Assembly: GCA_965644295.1 (NCBI GenBank)
Contig: CBFFRP010000109.1
Coordinates: 1-64,000, forward strand
Source of the DNA: Paraphysomonas bandaiensis
Lineage: Eukaryota > Chrysophyceae
Direction: 5' to 3'
Length of the DNA: 64,000 nucleotides
Shown: one piece after another, positions 34,150 through 48,900 of the stretch
How the letters are laid out: every line of letters begins with the position of its first letter
Position numbering within the stretch: the stretch's first letter is position 1
The notes under the pieces: model-generated
Told to the model about the DNA's origin: nothing
Seen by the model: the letters and a program-made list of their open reading frames with translations, nothing else
Database searches by the model: none
Position numbers and translations under genes: made by a program

Positions 34150-35128
34150 ATAGCGGCAGTATTGACACCTGGGGAAATACTATTTTGGCGGGGATTCTTC
34201 AAGCGTTGCTTCCCAGTTAACATCTGGAGTAGTTGCCATTGCATCGACACAGTATGCCTTTGCGGCTGTTAAAAATGACGGTACAATGGTAACATGCGGA
34301 AGTTTAGGTGCAGGGGGAGTCAGCTCTGGTGCTGTCTTTAACTCGTCAGTTGTTGAAATTTCATCTACATTTTCAGCATTTGCGGCATTGTTAGCTGATG
34401 GAAGTGTGGAGTCGTGGTGATATGATAAATGGAGGTGACCAGTCCGACGTGTCTAAGGAGTTATCATCAGGAGTGCTTAAAATCTATTCCAACTATTACT
34501 CATTTGCGGCCCTTGAAACAAATAAAAGCATATAGTATCCTGGGGAGACCCAGAGGGTGGAGGAGATTCGTCGTCAATGATGTCTCAGTTGAGTTCTGGT
34601 GTAAGATATGTATTCAACACTCGCTTTGCTTATGCTGCACTCAAAACAGACGGAAGTGTAGTCACTTGGGGCATGGATGCATTTGGAGGAAAATCAGAAA
34701 GTGTTTAATCCTCTCTCCGATCGGATATTACGGTTGTTTTCTCGAACTGTTCTGCGTTTGCAGCGGTGCCTACTGTAGAGTCAGGCAAGAGAGTAGTCAT
34801 ATGGGGAGGATGGGATCAGGGTGGCTATGGTGTTCTGACTTCGATCTCCACCCAACTCTATAATATTCTCAAAAGATCCGCTACAGATGATGCCTTTGCA
34901 GCACTGAATGCGAACAACAAAGTAATTACATGGGGTGACGCTATCAGTGGTGCCTGAGAGTACATATTCAAAATTGCATCGCAAACGGCGGCGGGGACTC
35001 ATCTGCAGTCTTCAGCCAGCTCACTGCTGGGGTCTCAGATGTGTTCTCCACGAGCTCTGCTTTCGCAGCTCTGAAAACAGATGGTAGCGTGGTTACATGG
35101 GGGAACAACGATGAAGGCGGAAGCTAAA
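34150..35128 (+). pseudogene. Decayed RCC1-like / FAALKTDGSVVTWG tandem-repeat gene
   Basis: About six repeats of roughly 50 residues can be read by switching frames. Each has the pattern SxxSSQLTSGV...I.S...AFAAL.DGSVVTWG...GG (examples: YAFAAVKNDGTMVTCGS near 34250; FAYAALKTDGSVVTWG near 34630; AFAALKTDGSVVTWGNNDEGG near 35070). Stops (34418, 34532, 34707, 34956, 35126) and frame changes interrupt them, and no short-intron model removes all of these. RCC1-like blades form beta-propellers. Here the gene looks inactivated. Confidence 0.65.
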
Positions 35129-36934
35129 CTTACGGAAGGTTCTCGGCCTTCCACTGCGCCTCCTTCGCGGTCCATGTCATCTGGCAGGCGATCACCTACT
35201 CATCCTGGGCTCAGTCCTAACGGACGCAAGCGCAAGACTGGTATCAAGTGATGTTTTTCTCAGGGGTAGTTGGTGTACGATTTTCCCATTGAGTACTGAT
35301 ATAATATTGTGGTGTGTATGTATGTGGATATATACATACAAGAATTTAGACTACGAACATTCATATACTATATAGCAGTACAGTAACCCCAACGAGAGTT
35401 GTCATATGTAAAATAATAGTAGAGATGTTCTGGGAGTAGGGTTAGGTGGAGTGTTAGTATTGTTGATTACTTTTATTATTTGATTTTCTTCCATGAATAA
35501 AAAAAGCTACGCCAATAATTAACATATAAGCATTAAATAGACTGAATAAAATATAATGTAGTATTCATTACCTTATTCAGTGCATCCTCAGAATTCGAAG
35601 GTTATATAAGTTTTAGTGGACGATTTTCGGTAGATACTACATCTTGTACTGCATTTGTCTTATTGTTGTAGTTTTCTTTTGTCTATGGTGTGTGGATAAA
35701 CACGGGTAATCTTGCTCCTCATGGCTCATGGAGCTAGATAGCATTAAGCACTCATCCCTCCCTACTATAGAAAATGTACGCTATAGACCTTTACTAAACA
35801 TTGAGCTTCTCTTATGACTGAACAACTTAAGGATCTTAAAATCATTATAACTATTATTGGTTATTAGTACAACATTTATAATATTTAGGAGGATATTGGG
35901 TTGAGTTTGGTAAGGCTTGTCAGATGTTTCGTAATCTCAGGAGAGATATAACTAGAACTTGTGTAGATACGGTAATGTGACTGTTGCGAAACATTTGTCA
36001 ACACTCTACATTTTTGATAGATACTACATCTTGTACTGCATTTGTCTTATTGTTGTAGTTGTCTATTCTGTATTTTGCGTATTTGTCAGCAATTAAAAGC
36101 TGTATTTTATGACCGCTTGTTGACAACTTTACAACTGTAGTACAATGTCATGAGTTAATGATTAATAATATTAGAGAAACTGAAATTTCTTGACTGCATA
36201 AATAAGATCGCGTCTATCTAAGATCTGATAATACTGATTGATACTAGAGAGGGTATAATTTAGAGAGTGACAGTGAATGATAAGCTGTTGACTATGATTT
36301 ACTTATAGATTATTGAGTGAGTTAAAGGTTCAGAAAATAATTTTACATCCAAATGTCAAAAAAATCTTGATTTGGCAGCACCACTTCTCTTACACGCCTA
36401 TATTGCTAATAATAAGACAATGTTCGATCAGTTTGGGGTGATCAAGGTATGGCTCAGCGCAAGAATCGAAATCACGGAGCGTCCAATGAGACCTGCCGAC
36501 AATCGCAGTATAAGGAGAGCTTTGATATATGACTGGGGCAGAAGGATACCTGCATCAGTTAAACAACTAAACGTAGCGATAGATAAGTGTGTGGCTGGCT
36601 GTCGTAAGGGTGGCCTCAACAATTCTTGCACAAAACATAAAATATACACAGAAACATATCGTTTCATTCTACTTGTTTGAAGCATGTAGAGATACTGTCC
36701 CCTGACACCTGACATATGTACAAGACGTTAATAGGCGCACTTATTCCGAAGTTATTCAGATCTTTGTGTAAGACTCTTTCAAGAGAAAAATACATATTAC
36801 AGTTCTTATTAGCTGAACGAACCCAAACTTTACTAATTTTAGGAAATTTCTAAAACACTAACTCGCCATGAAAACCCCAGTGCCCGACACATATTTAACA
36901 CTACAATCAGAACGGTAGTTTAATATTAAATACC
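35129..36934. repeat. Intergenic with dispersed and direct repeats
   Basis: No gene recognised in 1.8 kb. A 45-bp perfect direct repeat (TAGATACTACATCTTGTACT...GTTGTAGTT) occurs at about 35631-35675 and 36019-36063. 36075-36300 is related to 57585-57800 (shared blocks GAAACTGAAAT...TTGAC and ATCTAAGATCTGAT...GATTGATACTAGAG), a dispersed repeat R3. Confidence 0.5.
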
Positions 36935-39900
36935 TCATAAATTCTCGCCGGACGACCTGCTGTATAGTTCGTTGCGCTGAACTTCTTCTATTACTTCTTG
37001 AGAGTGAATAAACCCAATCCTTTCGGCCACATGACGAGCGCGGTCTTTCGTATCATCAAAATCGGCTATGCCACCGCTTTCCTGCTGAGTATAGTCATGA
37101 GAATCTGAGATGCGATCTAATGATTCCGATCCGGCAATACTGGAATGATAAGATTGCCGCTGTGCAAAAGATGCAAATGAATCAAACCACTCGTCCATTG
37201 GATTTTCAGCTAAGTTTCTATCAAACTCAATGGCATCGTACTGGAATCCTGTCAACTTGAGAGAAGAGTGATCTGCATTATTCATGCAGCGCCAGTAAAA
37301 ATCTTTTCTGTCTACTTCTTTCTCTTGTTGCAGGCCCACTGGCTCGAGATAAATAACATTCTTTCTTCTCAAATCATCAATATTAATTTCCATATCATCA
37401 TCTGGTATGTTGACTATATTATGAAACAATTTGGTCTTGACAATATAAAAGAAAAATATCGCTGCAGCGGCACATATCAAACAGAATGCCACTAACAGCC
37501 CTGGAGACACAGCTTCGAGTACATTGCAAAAAAGCAGCAGACAGCACAAGAATACCGGTATCGTTATATCAAGAGCTGACTGTTGTAGTACTTCATTGAA
37601 GCCACTCATCAATGATGGAAAGAACAGCAAAATATATGCAACGTAACCAATATCCCATGCTCGGACAAGCCTTCGAAGACGGCAAATGGTAATATCGCCA
37701 TCATCCAATAATTGCAGAATTTTTGATGCTGTTAGGTGGCTTAAGGGAGGATATCTGCTCGCTCTACAAGCTGCAGATATATGTTGAACAGCTCTGACAT
37801 CAGCTGAAGTATAACCATGCATCATTCTAGTTTGCATGACATTCCGTAAAACATCGTAGACATTCCTTATTTGAGGTCGTATCTTGTCAACGACCATTAC
37901 GTCGAGAACAAAAATCTGCACAACTTCATTCAACAAACAGTCTGTTAATATTATAACAACGATGACCACACCCCATGCATTGGATACAGTGTTGCCATTT
38001 GTCAGTGCCCAATTCAATGACCAATAAGCCATGAATATCCAGCACAAAAACAAAGCCAACCAACTTCCAATCCATTTGTAACTGATTATTCGGCCAGGAA
38101 CAGAAGAATCCATGTTAAACAAACCACGTTTCGCCGCAAACCTACAAATAGGCGAGAGTTGTTCCAACAAGAATTCCTGCAGCAAAATGAGGTCTTGGTA
38201 GTCAGTTTGTCCAGGCGCAATTTGGAACTCGGAAGTCGTCATATCAAGAACGCAGCGAGCCCGCTTACGGACGTATGAGATCCTGTACACCATTTTGTCT
38301 AATGGCGACGCAAATCGAAACTTTTCCCAAAATGACAATGGAACAGGGGTCCCATCTGCACAAATGCCCATCCAGCGCATTATCGCACCCATAAGTACCA
38401 ATTGTCTGCCACCTGCAGTGGCTGCAACCTCTTCAGTTTGCTCGCGCCATGGTAGTGGTACTATTTCAAGAGTAGAATTGAAGAATTCTTTCGCGGCAGC
38501 AATCAACACGTTTACTTCTTCATCATTTGAAAGAGTGTCGCAGTACGCTAGTCGGTATGGTACTGCAATCTCACTTCTGTTAGATACGGATCTTGCACCA
38601 CCCTCCACATCAGAGGCAATCTCTGACCTATCATTATTACTAATCAGATCAGAAACAGACTTGCTAAATAGGTTTTGGTGTTCCCACACAGTTGGCTCAC
38701 GACTAAGTAAGTAGGATGCCAAATTTCCGCCAACGATTGGGCGTTTAGCGCATATTTGCTCAAGAATAAACTGTACAAACCTTCTGAACGGCATGCTGAA
38801 GACGATAATAATCATAGCAACAGTCACTATAAACTCGAGGGTAAATGGTGGTGGTTTTAACGTACACTTGGGTACACTTGAATCCCACTCACACAGGTTA
38901 TCACCCAGACGGAATGCTGACATTTCATTCAGACATTTCTGCTGAGTGCGTTGGTTTTCGCATAGATTATCATCAGGATAAAAGACACTGAAAAATATCG
39001 CACAAGCAAATATTATGCTTAATACATCGCTGCACACGACAGCAAAGCGAATAACGCGTGGTTTATGCATGGAGGGGTAAGTGAAAATTCGTGCCCACCT
39101 ATGATGGCGTTTTATTGCCGCAATAAACTTATGCCACCATGTGTTGCATTGTAGCAGAGAAGTAGGAGGGAAATCATACTTGTTCAGCTGTTCTGAGGCA
39201 TTCGAAGATCTACTTTTAGTTGATTTGCCAAGTGTAATATCACCCTGATGCACAATAGACCCATAATTGCTATCGTCTTCCTTTTCAATTTCTGGACGAG
39301 AATCAGAAGAATTAGAGCCATGGACTGATTCAGCATCATCCAAAAGTTGTACAGAATCCGATGACACATTAGCCGCGACACCACGCTGGTCAAAAACAGC
39401 AGTCAAATTAAATTTCAAGTTTCGGTTCTCAATATCTTGACTTCTCATGTATATAAATATATTTCTGTCCAAGGCATCCCAGCAGTACAAGACAACAAAT
39501 CCCGCAACCATAAGTAGGAGAATAGCAGCAATTGTACTAACCCCCGATATACTTTGCTGTGCAGATATATTCTCTGTACTTCTAATATTCGAACCAGGCG
39601 CAATCTCCCGTGAGCGAATCGTGTAGAAAGTTGACGACTTTTGTTCTGTTTGCAAGTGTCTTCCAGGATAATTCGCAAAATATTTTTGTGATAAGGCCCG
39701 CTTTGAAGTAGCTACCACATCCACTGGACAAAAAAATTCAAGAGAATTTCTACATGTCATTGATACATTAGTTGCTGATTTTGAAGAGATAGTGCATGAA
39801 TCACATTCCGCAAGAGTTTCACCCGGGAGGTCATACTGATAGCACACAGGCTCGTGAGAAAGCAAATTCATCTCCGATGAAAATATCATATTCACATAGT

Positions 39901-42900
39901 ACGGCTCAGAGTTAGCTGCTTCATCAACCAAACTGTGAGTTTCAGCAGTTGCTATAGTTGCAACACTGAAAAACGGTGCTACTAGCTCCAAATCAGTTGT
40001 ATCAAACGGTGAAAATCCCCATGAACTCACAATAATTTTGGCATACTGGTCAAAACTGGGACACTCACTAAATCCATTAGCAGGTAGAATAAACGAAGAC
40101 GAGGGGGAGCCGTACGCAATCTCCTCATCAGTCTGCGGGGAACTCAGCTGAAAACCCTGAAGATCAGTTAATAAGTCATACCTAAAGGTGAGGCGCAAGT
40201 TTGGTGAAGTAATAGTGGACGGGGCTTGGCCAGGAATTAAATCAGCCTCAATATTAACGCGGAATGCATTCAATGCCTCATATATGATCTCTGAAATAGT
40301 ATCAAGCTCTTGTGACTGTACAAACTCTGATAAAACCTCTGCAACCTGAGTTTCTATGTGATCAGACTCACTGTCAGCTGAAGTTACTTGTAGTTCACTG
40401 GACAAAGCTCTCAGCGCACTAGCACATAACTCTGATGATCGAACAGAAAGTACCTCATCAAAATTGTAAAACTCAAGAAGCATTTGAGATAACACATCAA
40501 GCTTTTGAGTGCTTGGGCCCATATAATACGACATATTCAAAAGGCCATGACACAGATCACCACGAGCACTATCTCTTGCATGAATCTCTTCCTGAGTTAG
40601 ACTGCAATCCCCCCCTCCAAAACCAGTAAAGCAAGTGCACTTCGCAATACATTCCGTATTTTCAACTGTACAGCTTGAGCCGAATTCGTTATACCGATGG
40701 TCGAAATACTGACACTGACCCTGTCCGGAACACTGAGTCCCATCGTACTTACTGACAGGACATGATTTAAATGGAGCTGTACATATTCCAGCATCACAAA
40801 CACCATAACGACAATCACTATTCAACACGCAAGACTCGCCAGAAATTGCTCCGGCATCTGTACACGCAAAATTCGAATCACCATAAACTCCATCGAAACT
40901 ATCCAAACAAGGACCACAAGTATGACTAGTGTGGAGGCAACTTTCTCTGTTCAGAGCAGAACAGTTTGGTGCCAACGTACAATTAGCTCTTTCCGCCAGA
41001 CCAAGGACATTCACAGCCCCCGATAACAAATCCTGGGCCCCCTCGGTGTCGAAGATATCCGTGAATTCCAATGCCTTAATGATGGCTGGAATTATATCAG
41101 CAAATACGAATGATTCCAGATCCATGGATCGCGAAGCTAAATCCTTGACACCTCTTGCCAAACGTCGTCCCACACCTGCATCGCCGTATATATCGAATAT
41201 ATCACGTTCGCTAAAAGATGACTGGACTACCTCTTCATCTATAGCACCCGAACCCCATATATCTCTCACAATAACAGCACAAGCAACTGAATCACTTTTT
41301 GACGAGAGACCTTCGGGTAATTTAGTGTATTTATACTGAATCTGGCTGGCCGTACTGGCTTTCAGAGTTGCGGTATTTTCGTCAAAAGTATCACCAATTT
41401 GATATAGAAAGTGGAAAGACAAAGGGTAGTCGTCAGTGTTATCTTCCCAGTTAAAAGCTGCAAAGTAATAATCTGTCAGGTATGCTCTTCCTGATAATGG
41501 TGTAACGGACAGGTAACCGCTGGAGGGAGGTGTGTTTGGAGTAACTGATAATTCAGTGTAATACACTGAGTTACTTGAATCAGTAATCGTCAGGCGGAAT
41601 GTGTATGTCACTCCGCCTGTAAGAGTGTTTTCGTAAAGTGAAAGTGGGAACAGAACACCACTGGAAGCTTGTGAAAAAGTGAAATCCCGCTTCAAAGCGC
41701 CCAAACTGGCAGATTCCAATGACAGCTGATTAGACGATACAAGTGACCACTCTGCATGAACTCCACTCGGGTCATCAGATTGCACTGTAGTTTCAACAAC
41801 TAACTTTGAATCAGGATCAACTACAGGAGGCAATTCGTTTATCACAGAAATATCACTTGTTCGATTAGATGATTCAGCATTGACCAGCAGACTCGTGGAA
41901 CTCTTTCTCGTGATACCTGCAACTGTGGAGGACACCGTCAATGCAAATGAGTAGGAATATGTTGCGGTAAGAGTATTAGCCAGCAGTGTAATTTTACTGG
42001 AGGCTATTTCTGCATTAGAAAATGAACTCAAACAATCTTGGCCGAAGTAGGTTGCAGACACGACAGAACAATCCCAGCTATACATCAGTGACGACGAATC
42101 TCCATTCAGGTCACTGTCAAAGGAGAGGGAGCCATCAAGGACGATATCTTTGTTAACAGCAGATTGAATAGAATTCTCACCAATACTATTTATCACCGCA
42201 GTCACACCGCCACGTTTAATATATAACCTGAATGATGCAGTTGACGTTTCTTGCACATTATCATACTTTCCTGTCACAGCAACTGCTACCGTGTAGGTGT
42301 TCCCAACTTCAAAGGTGTATGCAGCAACAGAAAATACACTTGGATTAGTACTGCTGGATAAAATCGATTGTGCTTTCCCTCCTTGTAACACTTCCCAGCT
42401 GTACGTATAATCAGCAGCCACCTTCGACGTTACACCAGCACTGCATATTGACATCGACACAGAAGTTGCCTTCGACAGCGTCATTGATCTCAGCATCGAC
42501 ACATAGTTGGAGCCAGCAATGCTGACAGCTAAAGCCGGCTCCTCTGATAACACCTCTACACGCACAGTCTTGTATGCAGTTGAGCTTTGGAGAAAGTTGC
42601 GTGTTCCTAAGCTGATAAAAAAAGTAGTTTGACGTAATAATGAAGAGGATATCGTAATCAATTTTGTCGTATCATTGTATGATCGTAGTATATTTAGAAT
42701 GGCGCTTGTATCCCCACCGTCCACTGCTGATACCTTCCAATCAATACCCGCCCACATTCTTCCCGCTCGGCCAGTTGACTGTGTGGCGTCAATAGTTAAA
42801 TTTTGGCAGCTGCTGATTTGAGCAGGAACTTTTAGTACGACATTTGCTTCTATAATTCCAGAACCAGTAGCTACGAGTGATGTGTCTCCACTGGAGTACG

Positions 42901-45900
42901 GGTTATTGCAATTACCAGAGACACATGCTGTACGAATGACACCAGGATTCAGAGACAGTGTATCACCAGGAACTAGAGCATTAGCTGCCGGGGTAGTTCC
43001 ATAATGATTGAGTGTTACAATAATTACAGAAGAGTTAGACCAACGACAAGATGCATCATCAACACCATTGAACGAAAATACAAGGTTACATCGCCAAATA
43101 TCTCGTTGTCCACTCAATGCAACAGCCGCTTTGTCAGTAGCAGAGCTGAAATATATCCAAACTGTCTGACCTGCGTATCCGAATACACTGCGCCTTATCG
43201 TAGGAGCTGCATTGGTAACTGCTGAAGGCACGACATCAACAGAAGTATTCGTAAACGAATCGTCGTATTGAGGCTGCCCACTCCCGGTGACATTGAGTTT
43301 AACGTAGACTACTCCACTGGATCCAAAAATTAGAAAGGACTTTTGAAGAATTAAAGATTCCGATGAAAATGAAATTTTGATAGGCCTAGAAAATACCCCT
43401 GCTTGTACAGTGCTGTGGTCTGCGTCGCTATAAAAATGAGGTGTCACAGTAATTTCTGTCCCACTTGCAGGGGCAGACGACAACGAAAACTGCAACAAAT
43501 GGTCATTGAGAGTTGACTGAGACAACCCAGAATATGAACTCAACTCTGAATAAGCATAAACAGGTTTTCTGGTGACCTCAATAGAGTGGCAGCATTGTGT
43601 TGTATAAAAAAATTCTGTTGCTAATGCATCACGATAAGTTCCAACGTTGCCCAAGGAATCCTCTGCATAACTATAGATGAAATAAGTTTGAAACGGTTGT
43701 AAGCCATCAATCTCAATAGTAAAATCTGTGAAGTCGTCCGCTGTTGTAAATTCTGCAGGTGCAACATGAGATAAACCCTGGACTTTGATATCATCTACAT
43801 TTGTGAATTGTGATGGATCTTCGAAAGCACCAAAATATATTATTCCTCCATAAGGTGTAGTTGACACATTGACTGTCACTGCAACAGTCCCTGCTCTTCT
43901 GGTTTCAGCACTTACCGATTGAACAACAGGAATTGTACCCTCCGCAGGGATATAACTTGTGGGAACTAAAGTGGGCAAAACTGGGTGTCGCGTCGTGCCC
44001 AATCTTGTGGGAGTAACAGAAGGCGATGATGTTGGTCGACGTGTCGGGGTTCTAGTTGGAGTAGTGGTGACCATGTGATTTGGAAATGGAGTTGGGCGAT
44101 GAGTGGGTACTAATGTGAAAGCAGCAGCACTGGTCGGGGAAGAAGAAGTAGTCGAGGGGGCAATTGATATATCATTCGTTGGAGACTTCGTGGGAATACA
44201 AGTCGAAGCAATTCTCGAAGGTGCTATTGTTGGAAGATTTATGTCGCCTACAGATGTTGGGATATTTGTATTCGGTCGACTACTTGGTATTGCACTCGGC
44301 GTCATAGTGGGTGTACTGGTAGGCTCGACAGACGGTGAAATCGTCGGAAACAAACTGGGGGCTATGGTTGCTGGTGTACCTGTTGGTACGACTGTTGGGA
44401 GCACTGTGGGTGCATTCGTGTCGCCTACAGATGTTGGGATATTTGTATTCGGTCGACTACTTGGTATTGCACTCGGCGTCATAGTGGGTGTACTGGTAGG
44501 TTCGACAGACGGTGAAATCGTCGGAAACAAACTGGGGGCTATGGTTGCTGGTGTACCTGTTGGTACGACTGTTGGGAGCACTGTGGGTACATTCGTGTCG
44601 CCTACAGATGTTGGGATATTTGTATTCGGTCGACTACTTGGTATTGCACTCGGCGTCATAATGGGTGTACTGGTAGGTTCGACAGACGGTGAAATCGTCG
44701 GAAACAAACTGGGGGCTATGGTTGCTGGTGTACCTGTTGGTACGACTGTTGGGAGCACTGTGGGTGCATTCGTGTCGCCTACAGATGTTGGGATATTTGT
44801 ATTCGGTCGACTACTTGGTATTGCACTCGGCGTCATAATGGGTGTACTGGTAGGTTCGACAGACGGTGAAATCGTCGGAAACAAACTGGGGGCTATGGTT
44901 GCTGGTGTACCTGTTGGTACGACTGTTGGGAGCACTGTGGGTGCATTCGTGTCGCCTACAGATGTTGGGATATTTGTATTCGGTCGACTACTTGGTATTG
45001 CACTCGGCGTCATAATGGGTGTACTGGTAGGTTCGACAGACGGTGAAATCGTCGGAAACAAACTGGGGGCTATGGTTGCTGGTGTACCTGTTGGTACGAC
45101 TGTTGGGAGCACTGTGGGTACATTCGTGTCGCCTACAGATGTTGGGATATTTGTATTCGGTCGACTACTTGGTATTGCACTCGGCGTCATAATGGGTGTA
45201 CTGGTAGGTTCGACAGACGGTGAAATCGTCGGAAACAAACTGGGGGCTATGGTTGCTGGTGTACCTGTTGGTACGACTGTTGGGAGCACTGTGGGTGCAT
45301 TCGTGTCGCCTACAGATGTTGGGATATTTGTATTCGGTCGACTACTTGGTATTGCACTCGGCGTCATAGTGGGTGTACTGGTAGGTTCGACAGACGGTGA
45401 AATCGTCGGAAACAAACTGGGGGCTATGGTTGCTGGTGTACCTGTTGGTACGACTGTTGGGAGCACTGTGGGTGCATTCGTGTCGCCTACAGATGTTGGG
45501 ATATTTGTATTCGGTCGACTACTTGGTATTGCACTCGGCGTCATAATGGGTGTACTGGTAGGTTCGACAGACGGTGAAATCGTCGGAAACAAACTGGGGG
45601 CTATGGTTGCTGGTGTACCTGTTGGTACGACTGTTGGGAGCACTGTGGGTGCATTCGTGTCGCCTACAGATGTTGGGATATTTGTATTCGGTCGACTACT
45701 TGGTATTGCACTCGGCGTCATAATGGGTGTACTGGTAGGTTCGACAGACGGTGAAATCGTCGGAAACAAACTGGGGGCTATGGTTGCTGGTGTACCTGTT
45801 GGTACGACTGTTGGGAGCACTGTGGGTACATTCGTGTCGCCTACAGATGTTGGGATATTTGTATTCGGTCGACTACTTGGTATTGCACTCGGCGTCATAA

Positions 45901-48900
45901 TGGGTGTACTGGTAGGTTCGACAGACGGTGAAATCGTCGGAAACAAACTGGGGGCTATGGTTGCTGGTGTACCTGTTGGTACGACTGTTGGGAGCACTGT
46001 GGGTGCATTCGTGTCGCCTACAGATGTTGGGATATTTGTATTCGGTCGACTACTTGGTATTGCACTCGGCGTCATAGTGGGTGTACTGGTAGGTTCGACA
46101 GACGGTGAAATCGTCGGAAACAAACTGGGGGAAAGCGCAAAATCATTTGTTGGAGAATGAGTAGGGGGATTAGTCGTATCAGTAGACGTCGGACACAAGT
46201 CAAGTTCAGGTTCTACGACGAGGTTTAAATTGTCCTTTTCAATCAAGCACTGTGCAACACAATCGAAATTGTTTCTATTACTTGATGACGCAGATGAATC
46301 GTGCGCTATCAGTGTTTGAAGCGGAAGATCACAGAGGGAAGCAGGAATCTGGCCTCTGTAGCCATTACTACTGATATCTAAGTATGTCAACGACCACATT
46401 AACGAAAATATCCCGAAAGAATTGTCGACGAAGTCACTCTGGAGTCTTCTGACTTGAGTTTGATCCAGAGATAACACCCGCCGAGATGACATTCCGAAGC
46501 GGTTGCCCTGTAAATATAAGGTTCGGAGATTCGCCAGTTGACCGAGTTCTTGTGGTATCGGTCCAGCCAAATCATTAGACGAAAAATCTATCACGGTGAG
46601 ATGAGAAAGAGATCCTGTTCTTGACGGAATCGTTCCAGTTAGGCCAAGACCATTTAAAACCAAGCCAATAATATGGCCATCCTCATCACAATTCATACCA
46701 GTCCAATTATCCTGGCAAACAGTGTTGTTATTTGATGTTATCGGATCACCATTGCTATCACATGTCCAGCCATTTACAGAATACTCTGACAGTGACAAAG
46801 CGCTGGTGATATCGCAAAGAGCACCTCCTATATTAATCGTTGGTACAGCAGTTGGGGATTTAGAAGGAGACGAAGTCATCATGCGACTTGGACTCATAGT
46901 TGATGTGCTGGTGGGTTCAATTGAAAGATAACTAGTGGGGTACAGACTCGGATTCGATAATATTGACGGCAACGACGTCGGGATTGGACTTGGTAAAATA
47001 ACCGTACTATGGGTTGGGTGTAGCGTAGGAGCTGATGTTGGAATGGATGTATCGAGGTCTGTTCCTGGGCGATCATTGCATACATCGGAAATGGTTTTAA
47101 GCCTCAAGGGTCTGCAAATTGAATCTATAATAGAAAAGAAGAGCTCTTGTGAAGCTGCTCCAATAACACCACAAAAATTCCAAGTTATATTAGCGGTGTG
47201 AGGATATAATAGCCCAGTGACTCTGAAACTATACTCGCCATCAACCAAGCACGTATTGCATTCCGACGATCCGTCATCAGCAACGTCGGCAGCAGCACTC
47301 CACGGAATTCCAAATGCTTGGATTTCACCTTTGCTCAAGATGTCTGAAATAAACCAACCAGCGTTGCTATATTCATTGACAACTGCACTGGTGTTTGCGC
47401 TAATGACAGTACCATAAGTTTCAACAACCAAACCAGTACAAGCACCACTATCCGATGCCTGTATTCCACATGTATTACTTTCTTCGGGAGTGACCCACAG
47501 GTTGTCCCACCACACCAAGCTGTACAAACTGCTTACCGCAGAGTAATCAAACACCAAACTTGTATTGTAGCCACCATAGTATATATCCTGTGCAACACCA
47601 TCCAGAACAAATTGCACATCCCATTGCACCTCCCAGTAGTAGTCGGGAGCTAAATCGTCTGTATTGTGAAGTGACTTCAAAGTTAAATGGTACGAGTGGT
47701 CTTCATGTGAATAATAGTTCGGAAGGCAACCACTCAATACAGTGAGGTTACACGACGAAAGGGATATACTTGAAGTTTGATTACTATCATTTAAATTCCC
47801 AATTTCAAGTGAATAGTACAAACTGATTCTAGGGTCCCAACCGTCACCAAAGGTATCACGTATAGTGATGTATAAACATGTGTCATTTTCGCCAAGTGGA
47901 AATAACTCATTCGATGTCGGGCCCAGAGTTGGCGTTGAAGTTGGAACAGGAGTCGTCGGTATAACAGTCGGGTGCGATGACGGGATATATTCTATCTGCG
48001 GAGTAAAAACAGCCATACACACAAAGCAAGACGGCTCAAAAACCTGTGTGCCGACTGCTAAAGTGAAAACATCTTCGGGGGTGGAATGGGTGGTTTCTTC
48101 ATCCACGCACTGATCCTCCTGGGTAATGATGCTCGCACCAGTCGTAGTGCGATCAAATGCACGTAAACCAGTTGAGTCAGTCAAACTGGTAGAGCTACCG
48201 ACGATACCATAAATGCCTGGAGGAAGTATATATGTATATTGAAAATCAATCAACCGCCTTACATTCGTCACGTCATTGAATACAGCAGTCTCAAATGACA
48301 AGCCTTCCACACAACTTAACGATACCCCACCAGAAAAGGACATATATGACAGTGTCTCAGCAGCTTCATTCATCACATAATATGATTCATCCGTCGAATC
48401 ATGGGGTTGCAAAACAGCACGGAAAAATCGAAGACCAACATTACGGGTACGTGGAATCAATAGCCGATCATATACCAAAGTCTGGAGCTGAAGTATCACT
48501 CCAACAATCGTACCAGTAGGATACGCACAATAGAGTGTTGAAGATTCACATCCCGTCGGAAAATTAAATCTGACAAAATTAGCGTCGTTGGTCGGGTCGC
48601 TATCTTGTCTGGTAATTGGTCCACTACCAACCATGAAAAAACTTCCAGACAAATTGTACGCACCATGCTCAACAACTAACCATGATAACGATAATGGAGG
48701 AGATATTGGCACAGGAACTGCCCACTCTTTGGAACAGAAACTGTCGTTGGCTTGATAGATTCGAGTTTCAAAACTGACTCTGCCCAAAGACGTTACAACA
48801 TTCCGAACTCGGGCTATGGCAGGAAAACCCTCAGATGAAGTATCACCCGGAATATTAGGAAGACTAACAAACACACTTGCATTCATAAACGAGTTTACAG

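Noticed and set aside
44240-46132. CRISPR-like regular repeat array
   Set aside because: The 177-bp units are contiguous with no unique spacers and are coding. Eukaryotic context.
44103-46160. 685-codon plus-strand ORF with Gly/Val-rich repeats
   Set aside because: Exact antisense of the 177-bp stalk array in the giant receptor; repetitive DNA without stops yields the open frame. The minus strand has the coherent domain context.
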